From positions 2,666,001 to 2,730,000 of the forward strand of contig NZ_CP046401.1 of the NCBI RefSeq assembly GCF_009762775.1: 64,000 bases of DNA, in the 5' to 3' direction. Source of the stretch: Maribellus comscasis. Lineage in GTDB: Bacteria > Bacteroidota > Bacteroidia > Bacteroidales > Prolixibacteraceae. The notes beneath the pieces are model-generated. The model searched no databases and was not told the DNA's origin. It saw only the letters and a program-made list of their open reading frames with translations. The position numbers were made by a program, and so were the translations under genes. Position 1 is the first letter of the stretch. Every line of letters begins with the position of its first letter. Positions 26,242-35,173 of this stretch are shown here, piece by piece.

Positions 26242-27234
26242 ATGAAAAGTGAAGCAACGTCAATGGAGCAGCTTTGGGAAGAAAATAAGGTATTGAAAGC
26301 CAGAATTTCTGAATTGGAAAAATACAAAGCTTTTTTTGAGAAGGCTCCCATGTCATACCAATCATTAAACGAGGATGGTGTCTTTGTGGATATTAACCCA
26401 ACATGGTTGAAAACACTGGGTTACAAGAAAGAGGAAGTAGTTGGTAAAAAATTTAGTGAGTTTCTTCATCCTGACTGGAAGACACATTTTTATGAAAATT
26501 TTCCGGCCTTTAAAAAGCGGGGATATGTTCATGATGTTATTTTTAAACTAAGACATAAAAAAGGTCATTTTATTCATATTTCTTTTGAAGGTTGTATTGC
26601 TTATAACCCTGATGGAAGCTTTAAACAAACATATTGTGTCTTTCAGGATATCACAAAAAGGATTGAAACTGAAGAAAAATCAAATAAAAGTATCGCGCGT
26701 GAAAAAGTTTTAGCTGATATTTTACGCAATTCCCCCCTTGCTTTTGCCTTAGGATATCCCGATGGTAGTATTGAACTATTTAACAAAGCATTTGAAGACT
26801 TAACCGGGTATTCGGAAGAAGAACTTCGGGGGATCAGCTGGAATGTTGTTTTGACTCCTCAAAAGTGGAGAAATAAAGAGGAGGAAATACTCAGCGAATT
26901 ATGCCTGGCAAAAAAACAGGTCAGGTATGAAAAAGAATATATCCACAAATCGGGTAGAATTATTCCCGTTGAATTATATGTTAAAGCCAAATTTAATGAA
27001 AGTGGCGATCTGGTTCATTTATTCGCCTTTGTTACCGATATCACAGATAGAAGAAAAAATACAGATGAACTTGAGTTGCACAGAAAAAATCTTGAAACGA
27101 TTGTGGAAGAGAGAACAAAGAAGTTGCAAGAGAAAAATAAAGAACTGGATAAAGCTTTAAAAGTTTTTGTTGGGAGAGAAATGTTAATAAAAGAGCTTCA
27201 AAATAAAGTTAAAACACTTGAAGATAAATTGTGA
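26242..27234 (+). CDS. Double-PAS sensor protein without output domain
   Basis: 330 aa. A short N-terminal coiled coil, PAS domain 1 (about 28-145, with Y-Q-S-L-N-E-D-G-V-F-V-D-I-N-P), PAS domain 2 (about 158-275, ending V-T-D-I-T-D-R) and a C-terminal coiled coil (about 275-330, E-L-E-L-H-R-K-N-L-E). No kinase, receiver, cyclase or DNA-binding domain. It sits 28 bp after cheR and about 50 bp before a membrane hybrid kinase, so it probably works by protein contact with one of them. Its first PAS domain closely resembles the first PAS domain of the kinase encoded at 30695-35071: both share L-N-E-D-G-[VI]-F, F-L-H-P-D, [KR]-H-K-K-G-H and C-V-F-Q-D-I-T. Confidence 0.88.
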   Translation: MKSEATSMEQLWEENKVLKARISELEKYKAFFEKAPMSYQSLNEDGVFVDINPTWLKTLGYKKEEVVGKKFSEFLHPDWKTHFYENFPAFKKRGYVHDVIFKLRHKKGHFIHISFEGCIAYNPDGSFKQTYCVFQDITKRIETEEKSNKSIAREKVLADILRNSPLAFALGYPDGSIELFNKAFEDLTGYSEEELRGISWNVVLTPQKWRNKEEEILSELCLAKKQVRYEKEYIHKSGRIIPVELYVKAKFNESGDLVHLFAFVTDITDRRKNTDELELHRKNLETIVEERTKKLQEKNKELDKALKVFVGREMLIKELQNKVKTLEDKL

Positions 27235-27287
27235 ATAGAAAATAACAAATGTTTAACTCAATTTGAAGATTTTAGCCTGATTATCTT

Positions 27288-30200
27288 ATGAAGTTTATCG
27301 AATTTAAAAAAATACGTTCCCGCCTGGTGTTTTGGTTTCTCATAACCTCCTTTGTTCCATTGTTAATATCGATGGTTGTTTTTTATGTTGGAAGGCGAAA
27401 AGTCAACGCGTTTAATACCTTCGAAAAACTTGTATCTATTCGCGATTTAAAAGCCAATCAAGTGAATAAATGGCTGGACGAAAGAATTGGCGATATGAAT
27501 GTTATGTCCGGCGATCGGGAAATAAAAGAACTTGGGAATCTTTTTAGAAATGAGGAGCTAAGGTCAAACAAAGAAGAGAAAATCTTTGTTGCTGATGAAT
27601 TGTTAAGAAGGAATTTAACAAATTATAAAGACTACTCTGCTCTTTTTGTTATTGGTTCAGGTAGCGGCCAAGTTGAAATATCTACAAATAAAGAATTAAA
27701 AGGAAAAGACCTGTCTCGAGAAGAGTATTTTACTCAACCACTGAAAAGCAGAAAACTATATATATCCCAGGTTAAGCGTTTTCATGCGTCACAAGAGCCG
27801 GATATGTATTTTTCAATACCAATTTATGATCCTGAAAACCATTCGAAAATTATAGGCGTTTTAGTAGCCGAAATTAATTTGGAAGTTTCCTTGTATAATT
27901 TATTGCTTAATCGTGTTGGCCTGGGGAATACAGGAGAAACATTGATTGTAAACAAAGATGTAGTTGCATTAAATGAACTGCGTTGGTTTGGGAACGCCCC
28001 CTTACGATTACAAATTACAGCCCAACCTGCGGTAAGAGCAGCGAGAGGCGAAACAGGAATAATAGAAACTCCTGATTACAGAGATGTTAAAGTTCTGGCA
28101 GCATATACCTATATTCCAAGAACAGGCTGGGGACTTATTTGTAAACAGGATACAAAAGAATTAAATGTTGCATTACACCGAACTGCATTTAGTTTTGTAC
28201 TTATTCTGCTTTTAGTTGGTGCTACCATAATCGTTATAACTTTGCGTTTCAGTGCATCAATTTCTACTCCTATTATCCAAATGAACGACATTGCACAACG
28301 GATGAGATTGGGGGACTTTTCACAGCGTAATGAAATTCATTCGACAGACGAGCTTGGTATGCTCGAGTTGGAGTTTAACAACATGGCAGATGAAATAGAA
28401 TCGAGGATTAAAATACAGAGTCAAATTCATAAAATTTCGGAAACGATGCTAAGGCAGAACGAAATGAAGGAATTTAGCATGAATTTGTTGAGGCGGATAA
28501 TGAAAATTTCAGATGCTAATATGGGAGTCTTTTATATTTTAAACGAAACCCAGTCTGTTTATGAACCTTTCTTTTCCATAGGGGCAAATGAAAAAATGCT
28601 GGAAAAATTTGACGTAAAAAATCCGGCAGGAGAAATTGCTCAGGCTATCTTTTTTAAAAAAATATACCATCTGAGAAATATTGCAGATGAGACAACTTTT
28701 AAGCACAAAACTTTAGCCGGAGAGCTGGCTCCCAACGAAATAATTACTATTCCCATAGTCAATGATAATATAGTAGTAGCTATAATATCTTTGGTTAGTG
28801 TTTCCAGGTTTAACAATGACAGCCTACAGGTTATTGAGCAATCTCAAATCGGAATCAACACTTCATATTCAAACCTTTTGGCAAGTGAAAGAACCCGCAT
28901 TTTGTCCGAACAGCTTACCGTAATCAATCAACAACTGGAAGAGCAAACAGAGGAGTTGCAGGATCAGGCTGAAGAACTTCAAGACCAGGCAAACGAGTTG
29001 AAAAGTACAACAACCGAGCTGCAAAGACAAAATGTTTTACTCGACATCCAGCGCAAGCAGGTTGAAGAAGCCAATAAACTAAAAAGCGAATTTCTTTCCA
29101 ATATGAGTCATGAATTACGCACACCTTTAAATTCCATCATGGCGCTTTCAAAAGTTTTGCTTGAACAGGCAAAAACAAAATTGAACGAAGAGGAAAACAA
29201 CTACCTGGAAATTATAGAAAGAAATGGCAGGCGACTTTTGGCTATTATCAACGATATACTAGATTTATCAAAGATAGAAGCTGGAAAAATGGATGTAATC
29301 CTTCAAAATGTTTCAATAACTTCGTTACTTTACACTACTGCGGAAAATCTGCAAACGCTCGCGGAAAAAAAGAAATTAACACTGGATGTCCGTGTTCTCA
29401 AAGATTTACCTATGGTGGTAACGGATGAATTCAGGTTGCACCAGGTGCTTACCAACGTAATCGGAAATGCTATAAAATTTACAGAAAGCGGCGATGTAAC
29501 CGTTTCAGCAAGTTATGATGCGGAATTTGTAAAAATTAAAATAAAAGACACCGGAATAGGTATCTCGGAAGAAATGCTGGAGCATATTTTTGATGAATTC
29601 AGACAAGTTGATGGATCGATTTCGCGACGCTATGAAGGAACCGGGTTGGGCCTGGCGATTGCAAAAAAAATAATGTTAATCCTGGGTGGAAATATTTCTG
29701 TTACAAGTAAACTCGGCTATGGTTCTGAGTTTACACTTTCTCTTCCGATGAAAAAAGAAACGGAGGATGAAAATGTATCCCATACAAAAGAAATAATTCA
29801 AAAAGAAGATGGTGATAAAAGCTTTTCAAAAACGGGAAGAGAGACAACCGCGACAGAGAATATTGAAATACTAATGGTAGAAGATAACCCCGATACGGTT
29901 ATACAAATGAAAAATATACTCGGAAAAAAAGGATATTCGGTTGTTGTGGCCGAAAATGGTTTGGAGGCACTTAAAAAGATTGAAGATTTGCACCCCCGGG
30001 GAATTATTCTTGATTTGATGATGCCTGAAATGGATGGATTTGAGTTTCTGGAAAAGATAAGGAATTCAGAAAAAACAAAAGAAATTCCTGTACTGATTTT
30101 AACGGCAAAGTATTTAACTCAAAAAGAAACAAAAATATTAGAGAAATTCGGTATTCGGTCAATAATTCGAAAAGGAGATGTAAATTTGAACCGTTTGGTT

Positions 30201-30653
30201 TCGGAAGTGGAATTATTGTTGAACCTCAGTGTACAGTCTGATTTTGACGAAAAAAATAAAAACGAAAAAAATCAACAAACATTAAAGGATAAAAATGTAG
30301 AAATTTTAATCGTAGAAGATAATATAGATAACCTTGTAACTATCAAGGCTTTGTTAGCCGATAAATATTTATTAAAAGACGCGGCAAGTGGAGAGGAAGG
30401 TCTAAAATTGATAGATAAAAAAAGACCCGATTTAATATTAGTCGACATGTCGCTCCCGCAAATGAGCGGAAACCGGTTTTTATCTCAGATTAGAGAAAAG
30501 AAGAAATTTAGTGATATCCCTGTTATTGCAGTTACTGCCCAGGCTATGAAAGGAGATAAAGAGAAATTTATAAACTTTGGGTTTGACGGCTATGTGTCAA
30601 AACCAATTGACCTTGAAAAATTAATAAACGAAATCAGAAACTTATTGAAATAA
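27288..30653 (+). CDS. Membrane hybrid histidine kinase (Cache-HAMP-GAF-HisKA-HATPase-REC-REC)
   Basis: 1121 aa. TM1 about 13-31, a periplasmic Cache-type sensor about 35-295 (I-E-T-P-D-Y-R-D-V-K-V-L-A-A-Y-T-Y-I is typical), TM2 about 302-323, HAMP about 325-378, GAF about 395-540, a strongly repetitive heptad coiled coil with E-E-L-Q-D-Q-A repeated (about 545-600), HisKA with H608 in S-H-E-L-R-T-P-L-N-S, HATPase with N-V-I-G-N-A-I-K-F, D-T-G-I-G-I and G-T-G-L-G-L-A-I, then two receivers about 862-985 and 1003-1121. The first receiver keeps L-D-L-M-M-P-E-M-D-G but has R-K-G-D where S-K-P is usual. The only protein of this cluster with an extracytoplasmic sensor; probably the entry point for an external signal. 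Confidence 0.94.
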   Translation: MKFIEFKKIRSRLVFWFLITSFVPLLISMVVFYVGRRKVNAFNTFEKLVSIRDLKANQVNKWLDERIGDMNVMSGDREIKELGNLFRNEELRSNKEEKIFVADELLRRNLTNYKDYSALFVIGSGSGQVEISTNKELKGKDLSREEYFTQPLKSRKLYISQVKRFHASQEPDMYFSIPIYDPENHSKIIGVLVAEINLEVSLYNLLLNRVGLGNTGETLIVNKDVVALNELRWFGNAPLRLQITAQPAVRAARGETGIIETPDYRDVKVLAAYTYIPRTGWGLICKQDTKELNVALHRTAFSFVLILLLVGATIIVITLRFSASISTPIIQMNDIAQRMRLGDFSQRNEIHSTDELGMLELEFNNMADEIESRIKIQSQIHKISETMLRQNEMKEFSMNLLRRIMKISDANMGVFYILNETQSVYEPFFSIGANEKMLEKFDVKNPAGEIAQAIFFKKIYHLRNIADETTFKHKTLAGELAPNEIITIPIVNDNIVVAIISLVSVSRFNNDSLQVIEQSQIGINTSYSNLLASERTRILSEQLTVINQQLEEQTEELQDQAEELQDQANELKSTTTELQRQNVLLDIQRKQVEEANKLKSEFLSNMSHELRTPLNSIMALSKVLLEQAKTKLNEEENNYLEIIERNGRRLLAIINDILDLSKIEAGKMDVILQNVSITSLLYTTAENLQTLAEKKKLTLDVRVLKDLPMVVTDEFRLHQVLTNVIGNAIKFTESGDVTVSASYDAEFVKIKIKDTGIGISEEMLEHIFDEFRQVDGSISRRYEGTGLGLAIAKKIMLILGGNISVTSKLGYGSEFTLSLPMKKETEDENVSHTKEIIQKEDGDKSFSKTGRETTATENIEILMVEDNPDTVIQMKNILGKKGYSVVVAENGLEALKKIEDLHPRGIILDLMMPEMDGFEFLEKIRNSEKTKEIPVLILTAKYLTQKETKILEKFGIRSIIRKGDVNLNRLVSEVELLLNLSVQSDFDEKNKNEKNQQTLKDKNVEILIVEDNIDNLVTIKALLADKYLLKDAASGEEGLKLIDKKRPDLILVDMSLPQMSGNRFLSQIREKKKFSDIPVIAVTAQAMKGDKEKFINFGFDGYVSKPIDLEKLINEIRNLLK

Positions 30654-30694
30654 AAATCTAACCTTTTGTTGAAATTAAAACCAAACTGTTTGAA

Positions 30695-33600
30695 ATGAAA
30701 ACCATTTTAGCCATAGATGATCAAGTAGACAACTTAATAACCATTAAGGCCGTCATAAAAAACAACATCCCCGATTGCAGGATTCTCCTTGCCCAATCAG
30801 GTCAGGAAGGGATTGAACTGGCTGAAAAAGAACAACCGGATACGGTTCTGCTTGATATTATAATGCCCGGAATGGATGGCTACGAGGTTTGTAAACACCT
30901 AAAATCAAATGAAGCGACCCAACACATACCGGTAATAATGGTTACTGCGATTAAAACTGACGCATTAAGCCGGGCAAAAGGTTTAAACACCGGAGCAGAT
31001 GCATTCTTATCAAAACCCATAGAAGCAGTAGAACTTTCGGCACAGGTTAATGTAATGCTTCGTATCAAAAAAGCTGAAGACAAATTAAGAGCAGAAAAAG
31101 AACGATTGGAAGTGTTAGTGGAAGAGAGAACCCGTGAATTAAAAGAAAGCGAAAAAAAATACAAAACTTTGTATTACGACGCACCTCTTCCTTATCATTC
31201 TTTAAACGAAGACGGCATTTTCAAAGATGTAAATCTGGCCTGGTTAAACTTATTGGAATATACCAGGCAGGAAGTGATTGGGAAATGGTTTGGAGATTTT
31301 CTTCATCCTGACTTTATACAAACATTTCAAAATAAGTTTACAAAATTTAAAGACAATGGTTCTGTCCATAACGTGTTTTTTAAAATCCGGCATAAAAAAG
31401 GGCATTATTTGGACATTCTGCTGGAGGGAAGGATTGGATATAATATCGAGGGAGGATTTAAACAAACTTTTTGTGTTTTTCAGGATATTACGATAAGAAA
31501 AAAAATAGAGCAGGCATTAAAACAAAGCGAAGAACGATTTCGGAAGGCATTCCAAACAAGTCCTGATTCTGTGAATATTAACCGGGTTGAAGATGGATTT
31601 TATATTTCAGTTAATAAGGGTTTTACGAGAATTACGGGGTATTCAGAGGAAGATGTTGCCGGAAAAACTTCTCTTGAGATAGATATATGGGTGGATCTTA
31701 ATGACAGAAAACGAATCGTTGAGCAATTAAAAAAGGAAGGAAAAGTCGAAAATTTTGAGGCAAAGTTCAGGACTAAATCCGGCGAAATTATCGACGGCCT
31801 TATGTCAGCTGCTGTTATTGAACTGGATGGCGTACCTCATCACATAAATATCACCAGAAATATTACTGAAAAAAAGAGAGCGGAAAGGGAACTTTTAGAG
31901 AGTGAGAGAAAACTAAATACACTTCTAAATAATTTACAGGGAATTGCTTACCGGTGTAAATTAGATAAAGACTGGACAATGGAGTTTGTAAGCGACGGTT
32001 TTGAGCATCTTACAGGCTTTTCGTCAAAAGATGTTTTATGGAACAAGAAGTTTTCGTTTAACGAACTAATTTTTGATGAGGATCGGGAAATTGTTAATTC
32101 CAAAATACATCTGGCTGTTGAAAAACACCGGGGTTTTGAAATTAAGTACAGAATTAAAACGGCTACCGACGAAATAAGACACGTATTGGAAAAAGGTGTT
32201 GGAATTTATGATAGAATAACCGGCAAAGTAATCGCACTGGAAGGTTTTATATCAGATATAACCAACCAGGTAATTGCTGAACAGGCTTTAAAAGAATCGG
32301 AAGAGAAATACAGGTTTTTGGCAAAAAATTCAGTCGATTGTATCTGGACTTTGGACAAAAATTTAAAATTTACCTATTTGAGCCCCGCTTTGGAAACCAT
32401 TACCGGGTATAGACCTGAAGAATGGTTGGGAACAAAATTGTACACACATTTTACAAAAAACGAATTTGCAAAAGCCAGCACATTTACAAGCAAAGCAATA
32501 AGGGAATACCAAAAATTTTCATCAATATATTTTGAAAGCAAAATTCTTAATAAAAACAAGCAGGAGATAAGTGTCGAATTTTCAGCGAGCCTGATGCTTG
32601 ATGAAAATGACAATTTAGTTGGTTTTCAGGGTACACTTCGTGATATTACAGAACGAATACGTGCCAGAGAGGCTCTAATTGAAAGCGAACGAAAATTTAA
32701 AGATTTAGCTAATCTCCTTCCCCAGATTATTTATGAATCTGATCTTGAAGGTAATTTAACCTATATCAACGAACTTGGGTTGAAAACCTTTGGATACGAT
32801 GAGAATGACTTTAACGACGGCATTAACATTTTAGAAAGTATTGCTCCTGAAGACAGGGACCGTGCTAATGAAATACTCCCAAATATCCCCATACAAAACA
32901 TGGGCGGAAATCCGGAATATCTTGCGCTGCGAAAAAATGGAGAACAGTTTCCAATCCTGATTTATTCAAATATCATTTTTGAAAAGAATAAACCCTACGG
33001 AATGCGCGGCGTTATTGTCGATATTTCCCAACGGAAAGAGTGGGAAAAAACGCTAAAGGAAAGTGAAGAAAAATTACGTCTTATCTTTAATAATTCTCCG
33101 GTAGGAATAAGTATTACCGATTTAGAAGGAAAATTTATCGATGTAAATCCGGCTTTGTCAAAAATCACAGGCTATTCGCGCAGCGAGATGTTAAATCGCC
33201 ACTTTAACGATTTTTCGCACGCCGACGATGTGGATTTAAATGCAAATAAATTTAACAAACTGGTTAATGGCAAAATTTCTTTTTTTGATTTGGAAAAAAG
33301 ATACATTCATAAAAACGGTAACATTGTTTATGTTTTTATACGTTCGCAGTTGATCCACGATCATATGGGAAATCCGATGTTTCAAACAGCAATGGTTGAA
33401 GACATCACAGAGAAAAAAAGAGCAGATCAGATTCAAAAGGTACTGTATCAAATTTCAAATGCTGTTGTTAACTCTGCCAATCTTGAAAGTCTTATACAGT
33501 TAATCCGGAAAGAATTGGGAATTATTATTGATACAACCAATTTCTTTGTCGCACTTTACGATGAAAAAACCGAAACCATTTCATTGCCATTTTTTACCGA

Positions 33601-35071
33601 TGAAAAAGACAATCACACTCATATTCCCCATGGGAAATCGTTAACTAAATATGTAATTAATACCCAAAAATCTCTTCTGGCAAATATTGAAGTTAAAAAT
33701 AAACTTGTTGCTGAAGGGAAACTTGAACAAATGGGAAGTATGTCTAAAGTTTGGCTGGGGGTACCGCTAAAAACGGAAGGAAAAATAACAGGAGTTCTGG
33801 CTGTACAAAGTTACAACGACGAAAATGCCTTTAATGAAGCCGATATGAAAATGCTTGAATTTGTATCGGAACAAATAAGTATTGCAATTCAAAGGGTAAA
33901 AGCCGAAGAAGAATTGAAAGAAGCATTGGAAAAAGCAAACGAATCAGATCGGTTGAAATCTTCATTTTTAGCTACCATGTCGCATGAGCTTCGGACGCCT
34001 TTGAACGCCATAATTGGTTTCTCGGAATTTTTTGATACCACTTTACCTCCGGAAGATGTATTAAATTTTGGCCAGATAATCAATAGCAGCGGGAATCATT
34101 TGTTAAGTATTGTAAACGATTTGTTTGATATTACTTTAATCGAGTCGGGGGAAACAAAGATCAGGAAGGAATATGTAAAGCTGAAAAGCATATTGACCGA
34201 TGTTTTTAACGTTATCGATAATATCAACAACAAAGAATCAAAGGATATAATAATCGAATATGTTGAGCCAATTAATAGGGAAGAAGTTTTAGTTCATACC
34301 GACGCAAACAAGCTAAAACAGATATTGATTAATCTTTTGAAAAACGCATATAAATTTACCGACAAGGGCTATATCCACTATGGCTATGAACTGATTCAGG
34401 AGGAGGACAAATCTTTTATACGTTTTTTTGTTGAGGATTCAGGTATTGGAATCTCATCAGATAAACAAGATGTCATTTTTGATATCTTCCGTCAGGTTGA
34501 AGACACAAGTACACGAAGATACGGGGGAGCCGGAATAGGATTGTCGGTGGCAAAAAAGTTAACAGAACTTCTGGGCGGAAAAATTTGGCTGGAATCAGAG
34601 GAAAAGAAAGGCAGCACATTCTATTTCACAATTCCTTATGAAAAAAGTGATGATACCATTCATGAAGCACAATCTGAATTAAACAGTATGGATAGTGTAA
34701 AAGCCGGCCGGGTTTTGGTTGTTGAAGACGATGAATCGAGCTATTATTACTTAAAAACAGTTCTCGAAAAAACAGGAGTAAACATCGTTCGGGCAGCTAA
34801 CGGAAAGGAGGCTGTTGATATTTGTATGTCGGATTCAAACATAAAAATGGTATTGATGGATATAAACCTGCCCATAATGAATGGCTACGAAGCTACAAAG
34901 ATAATTAAGTCACACTTGCCCCAAATGCCCATTATTGCACAAACAGCCTATGCTGTATCCGGCGACAAGGAGAAAGCACTAAAAGCAGGTTGTGACGATT
35001 ATCTGTCGAAACCAATTCAGATAAATTATCTCATCGAAAAAATGGAGAAATATTTGAATTACCTAAGTTAA
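30695..35071 (+). CDS. REC-PAS6-GAF-HisKA-HATPase-REC hybrid histidine kinase
   Basis: 1458 aa, soluble. N-terminal receiver (I-D-D-Q at 7-10; L-L-D-I-I-M-P-G-M-D-G; S-K-P-I-E), coiled coil about 125-150, six consecutive PAS domains about 155-910, GAF about 920-1075, HisKA with H1097 in S-H-E-L-R-T-P-L-N-A-I, HATPase with N-L-L-K-N-A-Y-K-F, D-S-G-I-G-I and G-A-G-I-G-L-S-V, and a C-terminal receiver with M-D-I-N-L-P-I-M-N-G and S-K-P-I. It follows the membrane hybrid kinase by 41 bp and is likely co-transcribed with cheR, the PAS protein and that kinase. The N-terminal receiver could take phosphate from the preceding kinase, giving a relay (inference). Confidence 0.94.
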   Translation: MKTILAIDDQVDNLITIKAVIKNNIPDCRILLAQSGQEGIELAEKEQPDTVLLDIIMPGMDGYEVCKHLKSNEATQHIPVIMVTAIKTDALSRAKGLNTGADAFLSKPIEAVELSAQVNVMLRIKKAEDKLRAEKERLEVLVEERTRELKESEKKYKTLYYDAPLPYHSLNEDGIFKDVNLAWLNLLEYTRQEVIGKWFGDFLHPDFIQTFQNKFTKFKDNGSVHNVFFKIRHKKGHYLDILLEGRIGYNIEGGFKQTFCVFQDITIRKKIEQALKQSEERFRKAFQTSPDSVNINRVEDGFYISVNKGFTRITGYSEEDVAGKTSLEIDIWVDLNDRKRIVEQLKKEGKVENFEAKFRTKSGEIIDGLMSAAVIELDGVPHHINITRNITEKKRAERELLESERKLNTLLNNLQGIAYRCKLDKDWTMEFVSDGFEHLTGFSSKDVLWNKKFSFNELIFDEDREIVNSKIHLAVEKHRGFEIKYRIKTATDEIRHVLEKGVGIYDRITGKVIALEGFISDITNQVIAEQALKESEEKYRFLAKNSVDCIWTLDKNLKFTYLSPALETITGYRPEEWLGTKLYTHFTKNEFAKASTFTSKAIREYQKFSSIYFESKILNKNKQEISVEFSASLMLDENDNLVGFQGTLRDITERIRAREALIESERKFKDLANLLPQIIYESDLEGNLTYINELGLKTFGYDENDFNDGINILESIAPEDRDRANEILPNIPIQNMGGNPEYLALRKNGEQFPILIYSNIIFEKNKPYGMRGVIVDISQRKEWEKTLKESEEKLRLIFNNSPVGISITDLEGKFIDVNPALSKITGYSRSEMLNRHFNDFSHADDVDLNANKFNKLVNGKISFFDLEKRYIHKNGNIVYVFIRSQLIHDHMGNPMFQTAMVEDITEKKRADQIQKVLYQISNAVVNSANLESLIQLIRKELGIIIDTTNFFVALYDEKTETISLPFFTDEKDNHTHIPHGKSLTKYVINTQKSLLANIEVKNKLVAEGKLEQMGSMSKVWLGVPLKTEGKITGVLAVQSYNDENAFNEADMKMLEFVSEQISIAIQRVKAEEELKEALEKANESDRLKSSFLATMSHELRTPLNAIIGFSEFFDTTLPPEDVLNFGQIINSSGNHLLSIVNDLFDITLIESGETKIRKEYVKLKSILTDVFNVIDNINNKESKDIIIEYVEPINREEVLVHTDANKLKQILINLLKNAYKFTDKGYIHYGYELIQEEDKSFIRFFVEDSGIGISSDKQDVIFDIFRQVEDTSTRRYGGAGIGLSVAKKLTELLGGKIWLESEEKKGSTFYFTIPYEKSDDTIHEAQSELNSMDSVKAGRVLVVEDDESSYYYLKTVLEKTGVNIVRAANGKEAVDICMSDSNIKMVLMDINLPIMNGYEATKIIKSHLPQMPIIAQTAYAVSGDKEKALKAGCDDYLSKPIQINYLIEKMEKYLNYLS

Positions 35072-35116
35072 CTTTTTCCAACCAATAGAATAAGGTAAAA
35101 AACAACTTTGTATTTT

Positions 35117-35148
35117 ATTGGCTTAATTACTACTTTGGAGTATATTTT
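35117..35148 (+). promoter_or_regulatory. Probable promoter of the S41 peptidase gene
   Basis: ATTG (35117-35120), 20-nt spacer, TATATTTT (35141-35148, 7/8 match to TAnnTTTG). The start codon is 26 nt further on. Confidence 0.45.
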
Positions 35149-35173
35149 CTAGTAACAATTAAATCAGTATTCA

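Noticed and set aside
28930..29040. Apparent DNA repeat (Glu-Leu-Gln-Asp-Gln-Ala units)
   Set aside because: Explained by the heptad pattern of a signalling coiled coil inside the hybrid kinase.
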